From the NCBI GenBank assembly GCA_937888365.1, contig CALBFA010000068.1, forward strand, positions 1-64,000: a stretch of DNA of 64,000 nt, in the 5' to 3' direction. Below are positions 1 through 9,781 of this stretch, one piece after another. Both the position numbers and the translations under genes were made by a program. The first letter of the stretch is position 1. The number at the start of each line of letters is the position of its first letter. A model generated the notes under the pieces. The model was not told where the DNA came from, did no database searches, and was given only the letters and a program-made list of their open reading frames with translations. This DNA comes from an uncultured Fidelibacterota bacterium. Its GTDB lineage: Bacteria; Fidelibacterota; UBA8477; JABMPR01.

Positions 1-121
1 AAATACCTTTGGAAGTCTTAAACAGAGACCCAGTTATTTTGACACTCCCAAAGATTGATTATTCAGCCGCATTATTTTTGACGTTATTTTAGAATTTAGC
101 AACCTGTTTTAAAAAACTAAT

Positions 122-1108
122 TTACAATTGGTGCTGTTTTAAAAATTGGTGGGTAAAACGTTCGAGTTCTTTTGCGCTATGAATTCTCAGGGCTTCATAT
201 CCAGGTAATGACTTTACAATATCCATCGTGTGCTCAATTTCAAATTCATCCAAACTTTTCAATGGTTTTGTCTGGAAATCGACCGCATTCATTCCAATAA
301 TTAGTTCGAGGGAATATTTCGCGACACGTTCGATTTTGTTATAATTTAATTTATCGGGTGTATCGCTTCTTTCATGATAATGTTCCCATCGTCCACACGT
401 CAAAAACAAATAGGGTAATCCATCTTCTCGAAAAGAGTGATAATCGCTCTTATCGCCAATATACTTATTACGACTTGGCATCATTCGTAAACCACGAGGT
501 AAAACGGTTTTGGACACCATCTCGGGCCATTTAGGATGGCTTTCACTCCCTATAACAAACAGAATGTCTTCCAATCCTCTGGTAGGAACATCATGCCCGA
601 CTAAATCCCACACTAAAACGGAATGAATATCTCTATTGAGTTGATATCGATGAAAATATTTTGAACCCATTTTCGGGCCTAAAAAATAGGGTGGTTCTTC
701 CGAATCAAAAAAAGCTATGATGACATCGTGTAATAATTCAGTTTGTTTTAAACGAGAAACGAGCCACATCAGAATACTTACAGCTGCACCATTGTCATCG
801 GCTCCCGGTTGATTTCCACAGGTATCATAGTGCGCACCGACGAGTATTGCGGGTAAACTTGAGTCCTTCCCTTTAACAAGACCGACAAGATTTGTAAATC
901 CTTCGTTTTCAACTTCAAAAGGAAGTTCAAATGTTGTAGAAAATGGTTCAATACCTGATTGCTCAAAAAATTCAAGTATAAATTCGCGTGCTTTTCTGTG
1001 ACCTGGTGAACCAACTGCACGCCCGTTTTCAGTTGCAATTTTTTCAATGATAGATTTAAAATAGTTACGACCCGAATTTGTAAAAATAGATCTAATTGAA
1101 TTCAACAT
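122..1108 (-). CDS. M28-family zinc peptidase (aminopeptidase-like)
   Basis: ORF with VGAHYDT, GADDNGAA, FDSEEP and YHSFREDGLPYLFL motifs typical of M28 metallopeptidases. Confidence 0.85.
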   Translation of the reverse strand: MLNSIRSIFTNSGRNYFKSIIEKIATENGRAVGSPGHRKAREFILEFFEQSGIEPFSTTFELPFEVENEGFTNLVGLVKGKDSSLPAILVGAHYDTCGNQPGADDNGAAVSILMWLVSRLKQTELLHDVIIAFFDSEEPPYFLGPKMGSKYFHRYQLNRDIHSVLVWDLVGHDVPTRGLEDILFVIGSESHPKWPEMVSKTVLPRGLRMMPSRNKYIGDKSDYHSFREDGLPYLFLTCGRWEHYHERSDTPDKLNYNKIERVAKYSLELIIGMNAVDFQTKPLKSLDEFEIEHTMDIVKSLPGYEALRIHSAKELERFTHQFLKQHQL

Positions 1109-1238
1109 AATTAGCGACTTTCATTTGATAATTTTGTTCTGCAGCATCGCACAAGTTTAGGCGATATTTACATATTTAGAAGGCTTTATTTATATCAAAT
1201 GAGGCTTCTTAAATAATGAATAAATCCCTTTTTATCAG

Positions 1239-1574
1239 TTATTTTTTAGGTCGAATTGTTTCAACTTCCGTGGCTCCTCTATGACATGTCCAACATGTAA
1301 TTTGAGGTGCATTTTTCCATGAAAAGTAGGTTTCGTTTTGCTCTTTGATCATTTTCATCATATGTCGAGCAATTTTTTTCTTTTTTGTATCAATGGATTT
1401 GTCATCTATATCATGACAATAAATACATTTAACGCCCAAATCTCGACTTATCGATTTCATAAAACTTTTCATATCATCTTTATTATCAATCTCTAGTACA
1501 TGCAGATTTTTAAAGGGGCCATCTGCAAAAGTAAAAAGTGTCAATACAAAAAAAGTAATCAGCAGCGATTTCAT
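1239..1574 (-). CDS. Small secreted di-haem c-type cytochrome, reaction-centre-cytochrome (PufC)-like fold
   Basis: Signal peptide; two CxxCH motifs (CIYCH, CWTCHRG) with spacing like cytochrome c subunit family proteins. Confidence 0.7.
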   Translation of the reverse strand: MKSLLITFFVLTLFTFADGPFKNLHVLEIDNKDDMKSFMKSISRDLGVKCIYCHDIDDKSIDTKKKKIARHMMKMIKEQNETYFSWKNAPQITCWTCHRGATEVETIRPKK

Positions 1575-1863
1575 GTTTATGTCTTCCTTTTCATTGTTTG
1601 TTTTAAACTATCATTATTAAATAATTGTATCAGAATGGTTAATATTTGCTCGACTTTTTTTTTGTATAGATAGAATTCATTGATATTCTTTCCCCAATCA
1701 TTTTCACTAAAATATTGGAGCTTCGTCTTAATACAAGATTATATATGTCACAATTATTACTCAATCAAAAGTGATTTGGAATTAAGAAATACGTCTACCA
1801 AGCTTTTCGAAATATTTGGGTGCCTTTATTTAAGAATATTTCAGTATTAAAAATATATGAATT

Positions 1864-2454
1864 CTATTCAGCATCTTGCTTTTTCCCCTGCAATACTTCA
1901 ACTCGATGTAATAGTTCTTGAACTTCTTCAATATCGGGGTCAATTTTTTGAGCTCTCCTGAGATATACGGTGCATTTTTCAAAATCTTGATTCTCAAAAT
2001 AAAAGTCAGCAAAACGTAAAATAACATCGATATTTTCTGCATTCGAATCCAATAATTGTGACCACATCGTAACTGCTTTTTCAAATTCATTCAAACTGAG
2101 ATACGTTTCGGCTAAGTTTCGTTTTGCTTCGATATAATCATCCTGCAAATCTATTGCTTTTTGAAAATAAGGCACAGCTTCGCTGTATTGCCCGTCAAGG
2201 TTCAGAATAACACCCAACATATTCAGCGATTCCGTCGATTCAGGATTATCTTTGATGGCGTGTAAAAACGACGATTTTGCACGATTCATTTCATTTTGCT
2301 GAAATGCGATTAACCCCAATCCGTAGTGCCCAATTCCAGAGAGATCACCCGATACCAAAATTTTATTAAATAATTCCGAGGCCTTGCGATAATTGCCGTC
2401 TCCTAAAAAAGACGCTCCCTCATCAATTAAATTCATTAGTTCATTTTCAGTCAT
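1864..2454 (-). CDS. Tetratricopeptide repeat protein
   Basis: Repeated TPR-like helices (GHYGLGLIAFQQNEMNRAKSSF, AVPYFQKAIDLQDDYIEAKRNLAETY). Confidence 0.8.
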   Translation of the reverse strand: MTENELMNLIDEGASFLGDGNYRKASELFNKILVSGDLSGIGHYGLGLIAFQQNEMNRAKSSFLHAIKDNPESTESLNMLGVILNLDGQYSEAVPYFQKAIDLQDDYIEAKRNLAETYLSLNEFEKAVTMWSQLLDSNAENIDVILRFADFYFENQDFEKCTVYLRRAQKIDPDIEEVQELLHRVEVLQGKKQDAE

Positions 2455-2775
2455 ATGCTCTACGCTTCATAAATTTGATTATTTGCTTTGGATATCCCTT
2501 ACGAGCATGCCACACTGTCTTGATTTTTTTATTTTGGGAAGTACTTTCTTTTTTTTTCGATTTAGGATTTAAACAAATGCCTAGATGCTGAAATTTGAGT
2601 CGTAAGTGTAATGTGAACATTAACTAAAGTCGAGTCTGTCTTAACCTTCTTTTCAACCGCAAAATTAAGCCAGCAGCTCAAAAGTGTATCGATACTATGT
2701 GTGCATGAGTTCGTCATTACTTGGAATAAGGGACCGTTATTTTGTTCCATGACTTCACTTGGTACCAGTGCAAAC

Positions 2776-3981
2776 TTATTTTAAATTCCCTGAAAGTACT
2801 CTTTCTGTATCTAAAGCTATCACGAGTTCCTCATTAGTAGGTATAACCAATATTTTGGATTTCGAATCGATATGACTAATAATTCCTTCATCTTCAAGTT
2901 GGTTATTTTTGTCATCATCTAAAACTAAGCCCATGAATTCGAGTCCTTCAGTCGCTAGTTTTCGAACCAATGCCGAGTTTTCTCCAATTCCTCCTGTAAA
3001 CACGAGGACATCAATCCCCCCAAGAGCGCCCGCATAAGCGGCTATATATTTTTTAAGTCGATACGTAAAAACATCGATAGCCAATTTTGCACGTTTATTT
3101 CCATCCTTTGCTTCATCTTCCAATTCTCTCATATCCGAAGAAACGCCCGAGATACCTATTAAGCCAGAATGTTTATTGAGTAAAGTTGTTGCTTCTCTAT
3201 TATTTAAATCTTCTCTACGCATAATATGTAAAAGTGCTGCTGAGTCTACATCACCCGATCGTGTACCCATAATGAGACCTTCAGTTGGTGTAAATCCCAT
3301 AGATGTATCGATTGATTGACCATTTTTTACAGCCGTAACACTTGCACCATTTCCCAAGTGACATGTGACTATGTTTGAATTTAATAAATCAAGATTCAAA
3401 ATATCTCGGGCTTTGCGACTTACATAATAATGAGACGTTCCATGAAAACCAAATCGTCTAATTCCGTGACGCTTATATAGGATATAAGGCAAACCATAGA
3501 TATAGGCTTTTGAAGGCATGGTTAAATGAAAGGCTGTATCGAAAACGGCCACATTGGGTCTTCCAGGCATCAACAATTCACAGGCTTCAATACCCTTAAT
3601 ATTATGAGGATTATGCAAAGGCGCTAAATCTACGCAACCATGCAAATCGTGGATAATATCATTTTCAATGAGTGTTGACTGTGTAAATTTCTCGCCGCCA
3701 TGCACGACACGATGCCCTATGGCATCCACCTCATCAACCGAGTCTATAACACCTTTTTCCTCATCGGTTAAGAAGGCAATTATGTATTCAATCGCTTGCT
3801 GATGATCGAGGATTTCACCCGACAATGTTATTTTATGATTCGTAGCATTTGTTTGGCTAATTTTAGCCCCTCTTAAGCCAATTCTTTCAGCTAATCCTCT
3901 CGCAATAGGTTTGAAGGTTTCCGTATCAAATAGTTGATATTTGATTGATGAACTACCAGAGTTTAAAACCAATATTTTCAT
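2776..3981 (-). CDS. ackA: Acetate kinase
   Basis: MKILVLNSGSSSIKYQLFD start, GHRVVHGGE, FDTAFH, FTGGIGENS motifs. Confidence 0.95.
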   Translation of the reverse strand: MKILVLNSGSSSIKYQLFDTETFKPIARGLAERIGLRGAKISQTNATNHKITLSGEILDHQQAIEYIIAFLTDEEKGVIDSVDEVDAIGHRVVHGGEKFTQSTLIENDIIHDLHGCVDLAPLHNPHNIKGIEACELLMPGRPNVAVFDTAFHLTMPSKAYIYGLPYILYKRHGIRRFGFHGTSHYYVSRKARDILNLDLLNSNIVTCHLGNGASVTAVKNGQSIDTSMGFTPTEGLIMGTRSGDVDSAALLHIMRREDLNNREATTLLNKHSGLIGISGVSSDMRELEDEAKDGNKRAKLAIDVFTYRLKKYIAAYAGALGGIDVLVFTGGIGENSALVRKLATEGLEFMGLVLDDDKNNQLEDEGIISHIDSKSKILVIPTNEELVIALDTERVLSGNLK

Positions 3982-4910
3982 ATTTTGCTTCCATTATCGT
4001 TATATTTGAAAAAACCGATACCTACTTTTTTCCCAAGATGACCCGCGCGAACTTTCTTCTTTAAAATTGGGCAAGGTCGATATTTTAAATCACCCAATTC
4101 TTTAAAAAGAGACTCCATCCAAAATAATACTTCATCGAGGCCAATCTCATCCGCAAGTGTTAAAGGACCGTGTCCCATGTTGAATCCTAACTTCATCGCG
4201 GTGTCAATGCCATCGGCAGTCGCGATCCCTTCCATCAAAGTATACATGGCTTCATTGAGCATAGGAAGAATGACGCGTGTCGTGATGTAACCTGGATATT
4301 CGTAAACTTCTACGGCTGTTTTACTTAGTTTACTTGTAAATTTTTGAACATCTTCAAAGGTTTTATCGGAGGTCTTAAGTGCGCGAATAATTTCAACAAT
4401 AGGTTTGCTAACAACGGGTTGAAGAAAATGCAAACCAAGAATTCTTTCTTGTCGATTTGCACGGGTAACATTCGCAATTTCGGTGATACTTAAACTTGAA
4501 GTGTTTGTACAAAAGACCGTACTTTCATGGCATATTTCATCTAATTTTTTAAAAAGCGACTGTTTTTTTTCTAAGGATTCAGGAATCGCTTCAATCACCA
4601 AATCAGCTTTTTCAACCTCCTCTATGTTAGATGTAAAATTGACCCGAGCGAGGATTCCACGCTTCTCACTTTCGGTAAGTCCCCATCGTTGAATTTCTAA
4701 ATCCATTTCATGGGAGAGCTTCTCTTTCGCTAAAAGGGCTAATTCCTCAGTATGTTCAATAAAAATGACCTCTAATCCTTTTCCCGCGATTAATTGGGTC
4801 AAACCTCTGCCCATAATTCCACCACCAATAATGGTAATATTATTAAATCCACTTTGCTTTAATCTTTTGCCATGGTTGGCAAAGGCAAGTTTCTCTAGTT
4901 TTTCACTCAT
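3978..4910 (-). CDS. 3-hydroxyacyl/3-hydroxybutyryl-CoA dehydrogenase
   Basis: GGGIMGRGLTQLIA Rossmann motif, ADLVIEAIPE, NTSSLSITEIA; 4-bp overlap with ackA. Confidence 0.85.
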   Translation of the reverse strand: MSEKLEKLAFANHGKRLKQSGFNNITIIGGGIMGRGLTQLIAGKGLEVIFIEHTEELALLAKEKLSHEMDLEIQRWGLTESEKRGILARVNFTSNIEEVEKADLVIEAIPESLEKKQSLFKKLDEICHESTVFCTNTSSLSITEIANVTRANRQERILGLHFLQPVVSKPIVEIIRALKTSDKTFEDVQKFTSKLSKTAVEVYEYPGYITTRVILPMLNEAMYTLMEGIATADGIDTAMKLGFNMGHGPLTLADEIGLDEVLFWMESLFKELGDLKYRPCPILKKKVRAGHLGKKVGIGFFKYNDNGSKI

Positions 4911-5130
4911 TTTATATACTAGCCTTGTTCTTTTTTAATCTTCTTATTTTAAACTATCTCTCATTCTATATGCTCATAGTTTTAAAATGAACATCCCTTC
5001 ATTTTAATTTTCTTTTAAGAATATCGTATCATTTTTAGCGTTTATTTTATTTTTTTTCTATTATTTATTTTCTCTTTTTAAAGGGTATGTTAAAATTTTA
5101 TAATACGACGAGCACACACAATTTTAAACC

Positions 5131-5176
5131 ATAAAAAAGGATGTTAATGTCGCGAATAAAGACATCAACATCCTTC
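5131..5176 (-). terminator. Rho-independent terminator downstream of the cytochrome cluster
   Basis: AAGGATGTTAATGTC (5137-5151) pairs with GACATCAACATCCTT (5161-5175), one mismatch; U-tract on minus strand. Confidence 0.65.
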
Positions 5177-5202
5177 AACTAAAAAGTTGATTGAACTAAT
5201 TA

Positions 5203-7209
5203 TTAATTTCGCAAATAATTCAATCTATTATTATAATATTCTAACGCCACGCGAACCAATTTTGGATTATGCACACTAAAGCTGCCTTCTTTTTCTAGCT
5301 TTTCTAGACCTGATCGAATCGTATTCAATTCCTTCTCTTGGCTGGCTCGCATCGTCATTTTCGACTTTTCAGCAATAATATCATTTAATCGCTTAATGTC
5401 ACGTTTCGTGTCTATTTTCCACTCTTCAATAAATTGAGGGTAAACAGCACTATGACACTTTACACACGCTAGACGATTTGTCCTCTGAATCGTACCATTC
5501 TCTGTCTCATGACACTTACGACATGTAATTTTATTCCCATGCATATAATCCGCAGATAAATCAGTTCCTAAGTCAATTGTTCCACTGCGAAGTTCGTTTT
5601 GCGTTGTATGACACGTTTCGCATTTTTTCTTTTTATCTTCGTGATGACAAGACAAACACTCGTTTTTATTCATCACCATTTCACCGTGTTTGGCTCTATT
5701 CGAGTGGCACTCGGCACATTTCATCTTCGCTTCGACAACATGTTGCTTGTGTTTAAATGAAAGATTAAATACACTTGTTTCTACATCTTCAATTCCATAA
5801 TGACAATTATTACAATCGGATGGAATCATATCATTATGCAGAACATTGAAATCCTGAATATCCTTCGAAACACCTAAGTAACCTGCGACTGTTTTTAAAT
5901 CTTCGTGAGTCGAGAATAACAATTTGTCAGAAAAACTAATATTATGAATCACATTCCCAGATTTTACCATCCCAAAATTATGCTTAGCTTGGGACATTTT
6001 CTCTGCGATTGAACTTTTCTGTTTCTCTGATAAACCAGGTTTATCGATATGAGTTTCGATAATTCGGATCGATTTTTCAATGGCGTCCATTTTGACAGCC
6101 ATTTGTTTTTGCCACTGATTTAAAATTCTATTGTATCCTTCGCCATGGCAAACCTCGCAAGAGTTATAATTAGCAGTATTATTTACACCAAAATCGCCAA
6201 TTCCATTTAATTCACTATGATAAACATGACAGGCTTGACAATTCAAACCGCTTTCAAACATTGGGTTTGGGTGCGCTTCAAAACCAATTGCACCTTTTCC
6301 GGTAAATAAATCAAGTTGGGCAACATGTGTATTCTGATGACAAGACTCGCATTGAGGTACGATATGTTCACTCCGCGCAACCGATTTATGTTGAATGGGC
6401 ATGTGGCAAGCCAGACATTCTATTTTATGTTGTGTAATGTGTAATTGATGAAGACTGTCTGGCCTGTTAAAAACTTCATTCACTTTCGTATCAGCGTGAC
6501 ACGTGCTGCAACGTTCGATAGGTGCTGCGCCAGTTCCATTATGCATATCACCGTGGCAGCTTTCGCATTTAATATTGCGCTCAAGTATCGAAGTGTGGTC
6601 ATATTCCACATCCGGCGTTTCCACGCTGGTAACAGGAGCCCTATGGCACGTCGAACAATTATTTAATTTGGGGATATCAACAGGCTCCTTAAAGTGACAC
6701 AGAAAACACGTCGATTCTGTGACGACAATATGCTCACCTTGAACAATTTGAGAGTGACAACTTGTACATCGAAGTTGCTTTCCATTACGTAAGCCTGTTA
6801 AATGTGCTGAGTGCCCAAAATTAATTCTACCTTTAAAGCTTAAGGAATCGCGTAACAGTTCTTTACTATGGCAGCCACTTCTTAAACAACTTGCATCAGG
6901 TATATCGGCATGAGGCTTCCCTCTTTTATAGACGCCTGTCGCGTAGTTTGCAACCATGGCAATAGCCGTAAACTTACCTTCGATTTTAGACATGATCCCT
7001 GGTGGGAAATGGCATTTTATGCAGGTGACATCTTTATGTGAAGACGTTTGCCATGCATCAATATACGGTTGCATATAGTGACAGCTCGAACAGAATGTCG
7101 GTGTTGAGGTAACTTCTACCATACCAAACAGCACAATTCCCGCTGCAATAATACCAGTAAATCCAAGCACCCAATAACGTAGTTTTTTATTTTGAATCGA
7201 TAATTTCAT
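5203..7209 (-). CDS. Membrane-anchored multihaem cytochrome c with NapC/NirT-like N-terminus; 17 CxxCH plus one CX4CH
   Basis: N-terminal TM helix followed by CSSCHYMQPYIDAWQTSSHKDVTCIKCHFPPG; haem motifs counted by eye. Confidence 0.85.
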   Translation of the reverse strand: MKLSIQNKKLRYWVLGFTGIIAAGIVLFGMVEVTSTPTFCSSCHYMQPYIDAWQTSSHKDVTCIKCHFPPGIMSKIEGKFTAIAMVANYATGVYKRGKPHADIPDASCLRSGCHSKELLRDSLSFKGRINFGHSAHLTGLRNGKQLRCTSCHSQIVQGEHIVVTESTCFLCHFKEPVDIPKLNNCSTCHRAPVTSVETPDVEYDHTSILERNIKCESCHGDMHNGTGAAPIERCSTCHADTKVNEVFNRPDSLHQLHITQHKIECLACHMPIQHKSVARSEHIVPQCESCHQNTHVAQLDLFTGKGAIGFEAHPNPMFESGLNCQACHVYHSELNGIGDFGVNNTANYNSCEVCHGEGYNRILNQWQKQMAVKMDAIEKSIRIIETHIDKPGLSEKQKSSIAEKMSQAKHNFGMVKSGNVIHNISFSDKLLFSTHEDLKTVAGYLGVSKDIQDFNVLHNDMIPSDCNNCHYGIEDVETSVFNLSFKHKQHVVEAKMKCAECHSNRAKHGEMVMNKNECLSCHHEDKKKKCETCHTTQNELRSGTIDLGTDLSADYMHGNKITCRKCHETENGTIQRTNRLACVKCHSAVYPQFIEEWKIDTKRDIKRLNDIIAEKSKMTMRASQEKELNTIRSGLEKLEKEGSFSVHNPKLVRVALEYYNNRLNYLRN

Positions 7210-7287
7210 ACCGTAAGGCTCCTAAAATATTGTGTTGATGCATCCCTATAAAAAATATTTTCGACTCAAGATGAATCTTTTCATTGA

Positions 7288-8295
7288 TTAGTTTTCAAAT
7301 ATGAGCAATTCCTCAATTAAAGGTTCTCGACCTATAATTTTCTTTGCTGCTTTGTACTTCTTTTTTGATTCTGAAGAGTTGTCCATTTTACCGAACAATA
7401 GACTCTCCAAATAAATTGTTTGATAATCATCGTCACTTATTTCCATTTTTTGAATTTTTTCAAGGGCGGATGCATAATTTTTATTAAAATACATAATCAA
7501 TGCTTCAGCATAAAGGAGTTCATCTTCTGTATAGAGTTCTGCCTTTAACACGTTCAAACTTTTTTCAGCCTCGGCATATTGCATTAACTGAATCTGAACA
7601 AAAACGCGCAGCAATTCTGCTCTAGGTGAAAGCGCTGATAAATTATCTAATTGTTGAAGAGAAGCATCATAATTGCCAAGCTCATACAGCTTAAAAGCGA
7701 AACGTTCATGACGATTATGTTTCTTCTCTTCAGGGCTATTGTGGATGCCTTCTTGGGACCCATTTGCCATCTTTTTGTCATGAATGAGCGCATGAATCGC
7801 GTTGATAGTCGTCATTGAAAAACCAGCATGGTATTCTTCAATGGAAAATGATGGGTTAATAACAAAAAGCGTTGGGAATACCTTTATACCAAATAAACTG
7901 AAGATAGCTTTTGAGTCTTCAATCACCTTCGTCCAGTTTGCGTCGCTAATTTTTTGCGCTTGGTCAACTTTTTCATTTTCCTCTTCAATAATGGTAAATT
8001 CCCATACTGTTAAAATATTGAGTTCATCTTTTTCGAGAACTTTTGCCAACTCCTGACGCATCTGAATACTATACTCTTGATTTTCTCGCGTAAAAAGAAT
8101 TAATCCAACATGCTTTGAGTTTTCCTGAAGGTTTTGGATATTTATTAAATAAGACATCATTTCATCCGTCAACTGTTCATGAAGATGTAACTTCCGACCC
8201 GCTTCTGTATCGTCTTGCGCTTTACTTGGTGTGGGAAAAAATAAACTCAATAAAAATATCCCAATAATTATAAAGCTACGGTGATAATGAATCAT
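7288..8295 (-). CDS. Exported thioredoxin-fold protein lacking CXXC, with C-terminal TPR-like region
   Basis: Signal peptide; KHVGLILFTRENQE... FPTLFVI (cis-Pro like) without CXXC; helical repeats after residue ~195. Confidence 0.5.
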   Translation of the reverse strand: MIHYHRSFIIIGIFLLSLFFPTPSKAQDDTEAGRKLHLHEQLTDEMMSYLINIQNLQENSKHVGLILFTRENQEYSIQMRQELAKVLEKDELNILTVWEFTIIEEENEKVDQAQKISDANWTKVIEDSKAIFSLFGIKVFPTLFVINPSFSIEEYHAGFSMTTINAIHALIHDKKMANGSQEGIHNSPEEKKHNRHERFAFKLYELGNYDASLQQLDNLSALSPRAELLRVFVQIQLMQYAEAEKSLNVLKAELYTEDELLYAEALIMYFNKNYASALEKIQKMEISDDDYQTIYLESLLFGKMDNSSESKKKYKAAKKIIGREPLIEELLIFEN

Positions 8296-8318
8296 TTTAC
8301 GTCACCAACTTTTGGCTA

Positions 8319-9611
8319 TTAGCGCTTATATGTCTTAGGTTTATGACAACCGGGAGCGCAAGAGCCTCCTGTCTTCGTTTTTGTATAGTTTAAAGGCAAG
8401 TCCCATCCACCAAACGGTACGAAATCGCGAATATGGCTTGGATTATTGGATGCATGCGTTTGATGGCAAGCGCGACACGTGCGACCTTTTTCCTGATTGA
8501 CATGTAAATAGTGCAAATTCACATCACCATTACGAAAATTAGTTAATTCTGTTGAAAAGGCATCAAGGACATTTTCGGGTGAATGGCATTGAAAACATAA
8601 ATCATAATTTTTCTGTTCAAACGGTGCATAGAACGATTTGGCATATTGAAATTTTAATAAGCTACCATTTTTACTAAAGTGGGGATTATGACATCCCGAA
8701 CAATTTTTTTCACGAATGGGACCATGTACAAATTTGCTATCTTCGATGAAACGTTTCATATTTGGTAAAATCTGAGTCCCAATTTGCATTGGTTTGTCAT
8801 GACAATCCATACAAAGAGAATAAGAGTCATTCTTCAGGACGGCCTTAAATTGTGATCCATGGGGATTATGGCAATTCATACAGGAGCGATCCGTGACCAA
8901 TGCTGAGTGAACATTTTTAGCATCAGCCATGGCAGGTTTCATCTCTTTATGGCAATCAAGGCATAGTCCAGGAGTGGCTGATTTTAGCATGAAATTTTGA
9001 TTGGATTCATGAGGGTTATGACAATTTGTACATTTTTCAACGACTGGTTTATGCTGAAATGCAACACTTTCAATTTCTGTCTTTTTGATTTCATGACAGG
9101 TAAAGCATTTTGCATTAATATTTAAAGAAGTTAGCAAAAGTTTCGCTTCGTCGCCATGACTTGCATGGCAAACATTACAGGCGCCGACGGCAACAGGTCC
9201 ATGGACAAAATCTTTTTTCCCAATTTTGTCTTTGTGGCAATTTGCACATAAAACAGCAGGCGTTGGATTGGAAAGCATTGAAACAACCTTGCTACCATGA
9301 GGATCATGACATGCTAAACATTCGCCTTTTTTTACAGGTGTATGTAAACCGATGGATTTAATGTCCGTTTTATGACATGCCAAACACATTTCGCCGCCAT
9401 TATTTTTCTTAAGTCCGTACTCATTCCCTTTTCGTTCGGGATGCTTCTTTGCATTTTCAACGTGACAAGACAAACAGTCTTGTTTTTGAATCGGATTATG
9501 AATATACTTTTTCTCAAGCATGTTAGCGTGGCAATTACTTTCAATGCACTGTGAAAATATGGGTTGAGCACTTAAAACTAGAATTATCCCAATATATTTC
9601 GCTATTCTCAT
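8319..9611 (-). CDS. Secreted multihaem cytochrome c, doubled-CXXCH type; 13 CxxCH plus one CX4CH and one CX3CH
   Basis: Signal peptide; repeated FVHGPV..G.C..CH.(S/P)H units; motifs counted by eye. Confidence 0.85.
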   Translation of the reverse strand: MRIAKYIGIILVLSAQPIFSQCIESNCHANMLEKKYIHNPIQKQDCLSCHVENAKKHPERKGNEYGLKKNNGGEMCLACHKTDIKSIGLHTPVKKGECLACHDPHGSKVVSMLSNPTPAVLCANCHKDKIGKKDFVHGPVAVGACNVCHASHGDEAKLLLTSLNINAKCFTCHEIKKTEIESVAFQHKPVVEKCTNCHNPHESNQNFMLKSATPGLCLDCHKEMKPAMADAKNVHSALVTDRSCMNCHNPHGSQFKAVLKNDSYSLCMDCHDKPMQIGTQILPNMKRFIEDSKFVHGPIREKNCSGCHNPHFSKNGSLLKFQYAKSFYAPFEQKNYDLCFQCHSPENVLDAFSTELTNFRNGDVNLHYLHVNQEKGRTCRACHQTHASNNPSHIRDFVPFGGWDLPLNYTKTKTGGSCAPGCHKPKTYKR

Positions 9612-9613
9612 GT

Positions 9614-9781
9614 TTAATTTTCCTCTGATAGATAAAATGGATGATGAAATTCTAAAAAATTAGTTTTTATAAAAAGACTGTGTCTAACAATAGATGTATC
9701 GTTGTGCTTATCGTCATTTAAACTGCCGTTGCTAAAAAAAGCGAGTTTTGCTTCCATGCTAGTAACCTGGTAATGAGTCAT
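9614..9781 (-). CDS. Unannotated 55-aa small ORF between two multihaem cytochromes
   Basis: Translated by hand: MTHYQVTSMEAKLAFFSNGSLNDDKHNDTSIVRHSLFIKTNFLEFHHPFYLSEEN*. ATG (9781-9779) overlaps upstream TGA (9783-9781) as TGATG; stop lies 2 nt before next ATG. Confidence 0.5.
   Translation of the reverse strand: MTHYQVTSMEAKLAFFSNGSLNDDKHNDTSIVRHSLFIKTNFLEFHHPFYLSEEN

Noticed and set aside
1-121. Possible 3' end of an upstream plus-strand gene
   Set aside because: Two frames stay open briefly; too short to choose or assign.
2562-2750. 62-aa ORF between ackA and the TPR gene
   Set aside because: No recognisable motif and no clear RBS; could be chance.
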